Translations under genes and position numbers: made by a program
Shown here: piece after piece, positions 22,211-32,900 of the stretch
How positions within the stretch are numbered: position 1 is the first letter of the stretch
Layout of the letters: each line of letters begins with the position of its first letter
Notes under the pieces: model-generated
The model's input: only the letters and a program-made list of their open reading frames with translations
Database searches by the model: none
Told to the model about the DNA's origin: nothing
Assembly (NCBI GenBank): GCA_030562195.1
Contig: JAUJPP010000005.1
Coordinates: 42,147,106 to 42,211,105, forward strand
DNA length: 64,000 nucleotides
Source: Nipponacmea schrenckii
Taxonomy: Eukaryota; Mollusca; Gastropoda; Lottiidae
Direction: 5' to 3'

Positions 22211-22218
22211 TATTTATA
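22211..22218 (-). promoter_or_regulatory. candidate TATA box of receptor copy A
   Basis: Minus-strand TATAAATA lies about 106 nt upstream of the ATG at 22105. The element and its surroundings are conserved upstream of copy B (49306-49313). This supports a core promoter but is not proof. Confidence 0.5.
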
Positions 22219-22324
22219 AAGTTTTATTATAATATACCTACCGTTATGCAATATCCTCCAATTGTCATTTTGGTCATGGTTCAATGGGCCTGTACTATAC
22301 TCTATAAAGATTCACATCTTCCTT

Positions 22325-22395
22325 TCTGTCTTTATTAGTCCACAAGGCACAACAGAGAAGGACGTTAAACTCCTTTCATTTCATTTCATTTGTTA
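22325..22395 (+). repeat. SINE tail fragment
   Basis: Contains tttattagtccacaaggcac and aggacgttaaac, then (tttca)n. It matches the tail block of the SINE-like segments at 3390 and 4862. Confidence 0.6.
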
Positions 22396-23045
22396 TACAT
22401 ACATAAAATGATTTTTCATCAACAGGGATTGAAATGTTACTCGTTACTTGGTATATAGACATACACATATATATATTAATTCTTATTGTAGACCCCAATA
22501 TCATCTTGGTTTAGCCTTTTTCACTATTAGTGATATTAACTTTTAGTGGCCTTATTTAATTATATTATGTTGGCCTCATTATCAATTACGAAACTTGTTT
22601 TATTGCTGACGTAGTTTTTTGCTAGCTCTGGCTACGAAACTTATGATTGTTGATGACTTCCTGTTCTAGAAACCACGTTTTTTAACTGCTTGTAAAATAA
22701 GATAGATGTACAATGAAAACCAAGAAGAGAACCTCACTTATCAATATATACAAATGTGTTGTTGTAACCCCCCCCCCCCTCCCCCATGACACGATATGGT
22801 GGAGATGCTATTTTTTTTGCCCCTACTTCAGTATACTACCACTACCGGAAATAACTACAATTAACAAGTTTTTACAATAACGATTCCCGACCTTTTAATA
22901 ATGGTATTATTTAATATTACTAGAAATATTTGGTCTCGTTATAATCTTGATTTATCTCCCAATAATGTCACAGCCACCGAAATCTTGAAAACGAATTCAT
23001 TACATATTTCTTTCTTCCTTGTTAACAATGTATAAGTGGAGGCTG
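22396..23045. other. spacer between receptor copies A and B, no gene seen
   Basis: Holds a C-rich homopolymer tract at about 22770-22786 and AT-rich sequence. No supported gene. Confidence 0.45.
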
Positions 23046-23049
23046 TGTC

Positions 23050-23243
23050 AAGTTTTTTTTCCCAAGAATTTCAATCGCTCAGTCGGCATTTCAAATTGCG
23101 CGCGCATCAAAATTCCTGGGTAATGTACAAGATGATGGTTCGTTTATTTCTATCACGTGAGCGTTTAACGACGGAATCTTTAAATGCGCACGCAATTTGA
23201 GATGACGACTGACTGATTGAAATTCTTAAAAAAACAACTTTCA
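23050..23243. mobile_element. foldback MITE with arms of about 50 bp
   Basis: The left arm contains aagaatttcaatcgctcagt and ends caaattgcgcgcgcat. The right arm is its imperfect reverse complement (atgcgcacgcaatttgagat to gattgaaattctta). The internal part is about 80 bp. No coding capacity. Confidence 0.75.
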
Positions 23244-23299
23244 CACAACCACAGGCGTGACATGAATGGTGAAAGGGGAAAATGATGGTATGACTGAAC

Positions 23300-23475
23300 T
23301 ACAAAAACATCCATCTTTCCAAATATATCGAGGTTTAGTGGATTCGAAGTATGTAAATACGTTTAAAACCCCCGCACCCTTTTTTTTGGTGCCGAGTTTT
23401 TCTGACTCTCCCCAAGCCATATCTGTCCGAAGAGCTATCAGAGGCTGGGTAGCAAGTTTCGCACTAGTATTACCC
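23300..23475. repeat. dispersed repeat, inverted partner at 56040-56250
   Basis: Shares tcgaggtttagtggattcga-type and tatcagaggctgggtagca-type blocks with the reverse complement of 56040-56250. This similarity explains the 75-codon open frame at 23266, which I do not consider a gene. Confidence 0.6.
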
Positions 23476-23773
23476 CAAACTGTAGAACAATAGACACAAA
23501 AAGGTTATATATAACTATTATAAAATGATATACGAAGTTCTAAAGGAATCAGATTTTTTAATCTTTTAAAAATAAAACTTTTGAAACTAATCAGTTTTGA
23601 GAGTTATTTTATTTGGCGATCTTATTTTAAATGGTGATCAATGGTAAAGACTAATAATGTCAAGTTATTCCGAACTACGTCTTATACCTTGACTGAAATA
23701 GCCATCTTTCTTGTATTATGGAAGTCACCATTATTGAAAGTCTGTAAATAATAATCCATACTGAATAGTAGGA

Positions 23774-23930
23774 TTATCTCCGATTGTTATATTGAACCAC
23801 GTCACTCACTGTCAGATTGGTATAGTTAGATTCACCTTGTGTCATATCTAGATTATCATATTGAGATTGTTCATTATTTCCAAGAGCATTAGTACCAGTA
23901 CCCGGTGTCTTCTGTTGCTTCTTGCGGCGC
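23774..23930 (-). CDS. copy B exon 6: cytoplasmic tail with ITAM-like motif
   Basis: After ctttcag it encodes RRKKQQKTPGTGTNALGNN, then SQYDNLDMTQGESNYTNLTV and SDVVQYNNRR, with the stop at 23776-23774. YDNL and YTNL are separated by eight residues, matching the ITAM consensus YxxL/I-x(6-8)-YxxL/I. Each also fits the SxYxxL form of an ITIM. Confidence 0.8.
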
Positions 23931-26900
23931 CTGAAAGTTGAAGGTTAAAATGTACAAGCTAGGTAAAGACGTGGTATGGTATAATAATAATACATGTAAT
24001 ACAAGCTATGTAAAGACGTGGTATGGTATAATAATAATACATGTAATACAAGCTAGGTAAAGACGTGGTATGGTATAATAATAATACATGTAATACAAGC
24101 TAGGTAAAGACGTGGTATGGTATAATAATAATACATGTAATACAAGCTAGGTAAAGACGTGGTATGGTATAATAATAATACATGTAATACAAGCTATGTA
24201 AAGACATGGTATGGTATAATAATAATACATGTAATACAAGCTAGGTAAAGACGTGGTATGGTATAATAATAATACATGTAATACAAGCTATGTAAAGATG
24301 TGGTATGGTATAATAATAATACATGTAATACAAGCTAGGTAAAGATGTGGTATGGTATAATAATAATACATGTAATATATTAATATTAATTATTAAGATT
24401 AGGAGTAGGATTTATTCCATAGAAAAGGTCAGTTGTTCAAACTTTTATCAGTTTCAGGATCATTGATCGATATAATAACACCGCACTCACCCCCCTATCC
24501 CAGGGATTCCCACCAAACCTCCGACATTTTCATCATAAAGATACGAGATGTAATAGAATTAACAATAATATTTTAAATTACCAGAGAAAACAGTAGATTT
24601 TGACACCGACTAGAACAATAATTATTACAGCTGTCAGAATTCCACCCAATGTAACTGTAGAAACATAATAAGTTTGATCTGTACTAGCAGCTGGTGAATG
24701 ACCATCTGGAGTAGAATCTACCGGAGTTGTAGAATCTGTAAGTGTATCTACTGGAGTTGAATCTACTGAATCTGTAGGTTTTGGTTTTGGTGTATCTGTA
24801 GTTCTTTCTGTTACAGATTTATAAATAAAATATATAATAAAAAAATACACTCAATATTAGTATGAACAACTCGTAGCTGGTACCATCTTAGACCTGCTTC
24901 TGTTCTTATTTCACCTGATCAGTGCTTATTATATCAATATATAACAATAGAATTACAGTAGTAATAGTCTTTTCAGATATGGCACTAAACCACTTTGTTT
25001 ATTTTGCACCATATCTGAAAGACAAAAATAACATACACACATTTAAAAATAAGACACACTTATTTAAAATAACACATTTAAATCCATTGGGATTTATTTG
25101 AAAAAACGAACAAGAAAATTTAAAAAAATGATCTGGTGATGGTTTCATCTCGGCACTAACATCTGTCAAAAAGTAGGTAACTTCATCACAAACAATAAAC
25201 CACTTCAGTCTTCTGCGAATTTGCAAATGATCTTCTGATTTCAACCAAGCCTGTAAGATTGTTTTCTCTAAACCGAAAGAGCGTGGGTACTCTAGACGAT
25301 TTTTACGAAGTACCTCCAGGCTTAAGGAGTGTCCCGTGTATATCAACTAGATGCAAAACATGTCCCTTTATATCAGAAACTCATTATTTTGAAGTAGCTT
25401 TACGAATAAAAGATACCCGATCCAGGAGAAACTTAAATGTGAAAACTCGAATGTAATATATTTAATTTCATGCAAAAAATGTCCCAAACAATATGTGGGA
25501 GAAACAATGAACAAATTACGCACTCATTTTAATGCTCACAGATCAGATATTAAATAAAAAAAGACAAGCCTGTTTCTAACCATTTCAACATGACGACCAT
25601 TCACTTGACCCAATTGAGCGCATAGAAATCGAATTGCCTGAAGATGAAACTACCAAATTCCGTAAATCTAGAGAAGCCCATTGGATTGAGACATTAAATA
25701 CAGCAAGACCTATAGGACTATATTCACCATAATGAGGGAAAAGCACCCTTTGTCGTCCCAGCAATAAAGCAAGCAAGATAGTTCATCCCCATTATAAAAG
25801 TCTTCAAGTTGAAATTTCCCCATGTCTATAATGATGATAGTACAATTCAAACTATATTAAACAACAAATAGAAACAAGAGCTGCGTGTGGAATAGAGTGA
25901 GACTTTGCCAATGTGGCAAAATGCAAGAAACTCTGAAAACACAAAGTTTGTAAAACAATTTGGTCACGTGCCAGAGCAGTGAAAAGGTGACAAAATGCTT
26001 ATATTTGGTAGTTTGTGAATCCGGAAGTAGACGTCAGAAGTAATATGTGACAGTGTCGACAGACACTAAAGGGAAAGGTCAACAAAAGTTTAAATATTTT
26101 TCGATTGGTCATCTTTGGATTATTACAAATACTCACACCAAGTTTCGTCAAAATCCATCCTGAAAGAATTGAAGAACAAGGTCAATTACTCATAGTAAAT
26201 AATTTTCGATTGGTTGATTTTCAATAAGATTTATCCTTGATCGATAACTAACACTCACACCAAATTCATCAAAACCCTCATTAATGTGTGGGCGTATAAA
26301 AATGAAAACAGTCTTACCTGTTGTATTAGTACATCCACTACAATTTACAGATATCTTATAACCTAAAAATATATTTTAAATTTGTTATCTATACATCTCT
26401 AGCTCGAATATAGATGCTTAAAACCCGAGGTTGTTTGATATTGATCAGTTTTTTTGTTTTTCGGGAATATGTTTGTATTGGATATAGGAGAATGGAGACT
26501 TCTCACAGGATTTTACCCTCATAAGATTGTGACTGGAAAATGTAAGTCAATAAACATTAAATCTTACAATTTAACGTCATCTCTAATTTTGATTCTCTGG
26601 ACACTGTTAATTCTATGTGGGGCTGTGGAATGTAACCCTGGCCGTACCAGCACCATATTAATTCTATGTGGGGTTGTGGAATGTAACCCTGGCCGTACCA
26701 ACACCATATTAATTCTATGTGGGGCTGTGGAATGTAACCCTGGCCGTACCAACACCATATTAATTCTATGTGGGGCTGTGGAATGTAACCCTGGTCGTAC
26801 CAACACCATATTAATTTTATGTGGGGCTGTGGAATGTAACCCTGGCCGTACCAACACCATATTAATTCTATGTGGGGCTGTGGAATGTAACCCTGGCCGT

Positions 26901-29900
26901 ACCAACACCATATTAATTCTATGTGGGGCTGTGGAATGTAACCCTGGCCGTACCAACACCATATTAATTCTATGTGGGGATGTGGAATGTAACCCTGGCC
27001 GTACCAACACCACACAAGTAGGAATATGAAAGAAGAGGTCACAACTATTAAGGAAGAAATACAAGAAATGAGAAAAGAAAATGAAGTTATCAAACAGAAA
27101 TTAGACAATAGTGAAAATATACAGAAAGCAAATAATTTGATTTTTTATGTTATAAAAGAGGGTGAAAATAGTGAGACTGTTATCAGAGAAGTATTCAAGG
27201 ATTTACCTGAGGTGAGCGATTATTCGCAGATTGATATTGACCGAGTGTACATATTAGGTAAGAAGATTAGTGATAAATGTCGTAATATTCAACAAGCTTA
27301 AAGAGCGAGACATTGTTCTACATTCAGCGAGGAAGGTATTTAGAGGTGATCAGAGAGGTATAGCTGAAGATTACTCAAAACGTGCACGTGAGATTCGCAG
27401 AGCTTTAATACCACACCTTCATGAAGCGGGTTAACGCGCCTATATCAAATATGACAAACTTGTCAATGAGAAAGATGTTTTCTCAATTAATATGGATACA
27501 AATGAACTATCTAAAGTGGGAACCAGACTCTAGCAGTCAAAATGTAGAACGGAAAATTTGGAAACCAGTAAATGTACTTTATATAATTTTATATCTTGGA
27601 ATGTGAATGGATTGAAATCTAAATTATTGTATCCTGAGTTTATAGAGTATCTGAACAAATTTGATATCAGTTTAACTGAAACATGGTATGGAGAGATTGA
27701 TATATCCGATGTTGTACCAAATTTTCAATTGTACTGTTGTATTAGAAGTGACGATAAACAGCGAGGAGGTGTATTCGTCCTTGTCAATTCATTACTAACG
27801 GCTGGTGTTTCCCGAATCCATGACGAATTTCAGGAATCAGTCTTTCTCAAAGTTGATAGAGAATACTTCGGATACGACCACACAGTTATCTATGGAACCC
27901 TGTATGTAGCACCGGAATACTCGAAAATTCATGGTACGGAGTTTGGTATAGCAGACATAGACGATAAACTCTCACTTATCGAAGCGGATTACCCAAGAAG
28001 TGATTTTATTTTAACAGGGGATTTAAACGCCAGAAAAGGTAATGGTAAATTTGACGACTGTCTTGTAGATGATTCTATTTCGTATCTGCTTGGATTAGAA
28101 AACGCTGAGTACAAAACCGACCCCTTAAAAATAGGAAGGCATTCTAAACACAATGAACTAAACAATTTCGGCAAAGAACTTCTTAGCATATGTGCAACGT
28201 TAAATCGATGTATAATTAACTTGGCTCGTCCGATAAGGCTGTATTCTAAGCCCTATATTATTTTGTTTTTATATTAACCAACATATTGATATGCTTGAAA
28301 TGGAACATACTGTAAATGGAATATTCACTGTTGTGTTTGGGTATCCATAGTTATTATATTGACCTGACCGTTGACCCGACTTTTGACCTTTGCCCTGGCC
28401 TTTAACCCCGGTAATAACCAATGGGGCTATGCACGTGCAATTCAGCAGTGTATATGCCCAAGATGAGGCTATCATCGCCCCCTTCTATCCTGAACCACCG
28501 AGAGAGAAAGATCACTACTACAACGCTACAGAACTCTACTATACAACAGAGACACCAAGAAGACTTGATTATCGGTAAGCGGACACAACAAATGGTAGTG
28601 CGGATGGTTGAGTATTTCCCTTATCCATAACCATGACTTTTTCGAATTGTCCTAATTTTGGAAATGAGAGACCTATCCCCAGGCCCAGTTATAATTTTTC
28701 AGGTCGTTCGCATCAGAGAACTTTGCCTAATACCAGACCTTATTATGTTCAAAGGTTAGACCTTAAAAGTATTCCTTATGGTTTATGTTTTTCTGGTTAT
28801 GAAGTTTGGAGATATTTCTTGAAACAGTTTCAGATTTATTGTCGAAATCAGTCTTGGTTTGGTAATGAAAATCTTATGATTCAATGTTTAGATTATTGTC
28901 TCACAGGTAAAGCTAGTGATTATTTACAGAGTTTGTTAGAAAGGTACCCGGATATATCGTTTAGTATGTTGATTACTAAGTTAAGCAATAGATTTGATAA
29001 GTCAGATTCGTCGGAAGTTGCTTTGATGGATTTCAATACAGCTTGTCAAGGAGACTTTGAAGACTTAGATGAATGGGCCGATAGGGTATTGCATCTGTCC
29101 TCTAATGCTTATGTTGGGTTACCTGAAGAGTTTGTGTCAAAACAGAATATCCACAAGTTGGTAACAGGATATATTGATCCAGTAGCGGCAAGACATGTAG
29201 CAAATACTAGACCAACTAACTTTGAGGAAGCAGTTGAGGCTTTAAGATGGTATGGTCAGGTATCTCGTTCGATTCCCCTGGATAGAAATGGGTCGAATGC
29301 TCAGTCAGTGCCCAGTCCCAATAATAGACATGTAAGTTTTGAATTGCAGAAGGATGCAATGGTTAATAAGGTTAGGACTAGTTCTAAAGTAGATTATGGT
29401 CCTAGACTGGAGAAAGTAGAGACCGATATAGTTGATCTTAGGTCTAAGTTAGATAGTTTGGATTGTAAAGTTGATTCTCAAAATGCTGAGATAAAATCTG
29501 ATTTGAAAAAGATTCTAGAAACTTTAAATTCAAATAAAAGGTATGGTCGTAGTAAATCTCCTGTCAGAGATGGTGTATGTTTTAATTGTGGTGAAAAAGG
29601 ACATTTTCGCCCAGATTGCCCCAAGCTTATAGTTAAGCAAGATGATTCGTTAAACTTGTAAGGGATAGTTTCTTGGACCGGAAGGTGTCCCGTGATGGTT
29701 TGAAAGGTCTATGTGTAGAAGACAATTTTGATTCTAGGGAGGGTCAGGTAGATAGGTTAGTTGAAAAGTTACAGGATGATTCTGTTACAAAGGTTGGTGA
29801 CGTGGATAATGAGGAGGTTAAGTTGGAACCGGTTAGCTCAGAGTCTGTTATAGGGGGAGAAGGAGCACCAGAGGGTTTGGTTGCTCAAGTGCTTTCTTCC

Positions 29901-32900
29901 AGAGCCTGTAAGGTGACTGTAGAAGTTGGGGGTTGCCAGACTAATGCTCTCATTGATTCGGGGTCAGATGTAACATTATTGTCGAGGGTATTTTTCGATA
30001 ACTTGAAGTGTAAAAGTGAACTTAAGAATCTTAAGGAGGTTACCTTGTATTTGGCTGGAAAGGGTACTAAGATGTCTGGTTTACTTGTTGGCCCTGTGGA
30101 GATTAAAATTGGTCCTGTTGTGTATATAGGTGTAGTATATGTTGCAGATATTGCAGAGGGTGCTATATTAGGTTTAGACATTCTAAGAGCTAGGAAAGCT
30201 AAGCTAGATCTAAGTACTGAGTGTCTCATATTAGATGACCATGCAATTCCCTTTGTAGATAGAAATAAATTTTTATCTAGGATTACAATTCCTGAAGAAA
30301 TCAAGATTGGTCCTAGATCTGTAGTTCGTGTTGAATGTTCAATTGATTTGAAAATTGATCAGTATTTTGTTGAACCTTTGATAGATGAAGAATTAATGAT
30401 TGGAAGAACTTTACATTCCGGTTATCAGAATCCTGTAGTTTGTTTGATTAATGTGACGGATAAGGCTATAGTTCTACAGGAAAATAAACTGATTGGGTTT
30501 GGTCACGAAGTGAGTGATGCTCAGTTTATTCAAGTTGGGCCTGTAGATGATGGTAAGAGCCCGGAGTATGTTAATCCCCTTCTAAGTGATTCTGATTACT
30601 GTCATAGCGATAGGGAAAAAGTTAATCCTTGTCAGGTTAATGTAGTTAATAAGGATGAGCATTGTGATGAGGTTCCCGTACATTTAGTTGATTTGTTTAA
30701 TAGATCCAGTGAGTTTTTGACTGAAGATCAAAAAAGTGTTCTTGTTAAAGTTTTAAATGAGTTTCAAGTTGCCTTTGCTAAGGATGAGTATGATTTAGGT
30801 TCATTCGATGCTATTGAGCATAAAATAGAAACAGGGGATGCAGTTACCATTAAGAAAAGAAAGAAAAGGACTCCCATGTGTTATAGTAAGGAGGAGGAAA
30901 CTGAGATCAAACGTATGCTTGAGAAGAAGGTTATTGAGCCCTCGCATTCAGAATGGGCTAGTAGACCTGTCCTTGTTAGGAAACCGGATGGTTCTCTCAG
31001 ATGGTGTGACTATCGTGCACTGAACCAGGTTACCAAAAAAGATACGTATCCCCTTCCTATAATTGGTGATTGTTTAGATATCCTTGCAGGTAATGTGTTT
31101 TTCAGCAAATGCGACTGTTATAGTGCTTATTGGCAAATCCAACTCCGAGAAGAAGATCGTGAGAAAACTGCTTTTCTTACAAAGTATGGGTTATTTCAGT
31201 TTAAGAGGATGCCCTTTGGGTTATGCAATGCCCCTGCTACATTTTCAAGAGCTATAAATTTGGTTTTACATGGACTAACTTGGAATATAGCCCTAGCGTT
31301 TCTTGATGATGCTATGATATTAGGAAAATCGTTTGAGGAACATGCTGAAAATCTTAAGGCGGTTCTCAGTAGGTTTATAGAGTATAATTTGAAACTTAAA
31401 ACGAGTAAATGTGTATTTTTCAGGAAATCAGTAGAATTTCTTGGTCGAATTGTCAGTGGTGAAGGTATTGCCATTTCTCAGAAACACATTGCGCCAGTGA
31501 AGAATTGGCCAGTTCCAACATGCACCCGTGATGTAGAGAGGTTCCTAGGGTTTTTCAATTACCATAGAGATATTATTAAAAATTTAGCCCAGAAAGCTAT
31601 TCCCTTGTATTGTCTTACGGGAAAGAATCCTTTTCATTGGGGGGAGGAAGAGCAGAATTCTTTTGAAGATTTGAAAAATTCCCTTGTTAGCCCTCCAGTG
31701 TTGGGCTTACCAAACGATTATGGTGATTTTATCCTGGATACAGATCTGGTGTTGCTGTAGGTGCAGTTTTGAGTCAAATTCAAGATGGTCAGGAGAGAGT
31801 TATTTCGTATGCTAGTTCAGCCCTAACTCCCTGTCAGAGGAAGTATTGTGCAACAAGGTTAGAATTTTTCTATAGTAAGATTTACTAAGCAGTTTAGGCA
31901 TTATTTGTTGGGTCGTTCGTTTACCCTTAGAACTGACCATAGTAGCTTAACATGGTTGTTAAGATTTAAGCTCCCTACTGGACAATTAGCTAGATGGATA
32001 CAGGAATTAGAACAATTTCAGATGCATATAGTGCATCGACCTGGAATTGAACATGGAAATAGTGATGCTTTAAGTAGGCTACCAGTTAAAAGCCCTTGCC
32101 CAGAGTTTAAAATGACTCTAAAGCCCTCAGAATTGCCATGTTTAGGTTGTGAATATTGTTGTAAAGCTTTTCACGATTGGTTAGATTTCTCTGAGGATGT
32201 TGATGATGTTTCACCTTTAGCCTCTGCTCCTATTTCAGTTCTCGATGAATTTTATGATTTCTCAAAAGTTAAGAAAGAATGGAAGGATAAATTGGAGGAG
32301 TTCTGTGAAGGTGACAAAGAGCCTGAGGGTAGCAAAAGTCAAGTAGGTGCCGTTACCCCAGAGTCCGATAACGTTCCTTCTGGTATTTCTTTAATAGATG
32401 ATCCAGATAGATTTTTAGTTGATAGTCAGAAAAATGATATTGAACTTAGTTTTGTTTTAGATTGGTTGAAGGACCAGAAGTGCCCTTCAGAAGCAGATTT
32501 GTTTTTGAGTAGTCCCACAAGTAAGAATTATTGGTTGAATAGATCGCTTTTTCAGTTGAATTCCCAAGATGTTTTGTGTTATAAAGATCCTAAGACTAAC
32601 ACAGTCAAGAGAGTTATGCCAAGAAGTTGTGTGCCAGAATTGCTGAGATTGTGCCATGAAGTTCCCTCGGCAGCTCATCAAGGTATTAATAGAACAAAGG
32701 CTAAGGTAAAAGAAAAGTTTCATTGGTATACTCTTAGGAAAGATGTTCAAAATTTTGTGAATACTTGTGATGTTTGCAATACTCAGAAAAAAGCTACTCG
32801 ATTAGGGAAATTTCCTTTAGTGAATTATCAAGCTAGTGTTCCTATGGAAAGAGTACATCTAGATTTTTTAGGTCCTTTGCCACGGTCGTTAGCAGGAAAT

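Noticed and set aside
23266..23493. 75-codon open frame
   Set aside because: It lies in a dispersed repeat shared with 56040-56250, with no domain and no splice context.
24999..25346. 115-codon minus-strand open frame
   Set aside because: It overlaps the plus-strand Penelope-like fragment antisense and has no recognisable domain.
26557..27108. Minus-strand open frames over the 2A array (183 and 166 codons)
   Set aside because: Shadows of the plus-strand repeat, whose frame encodes a known motif and continues into LINE ORF1.
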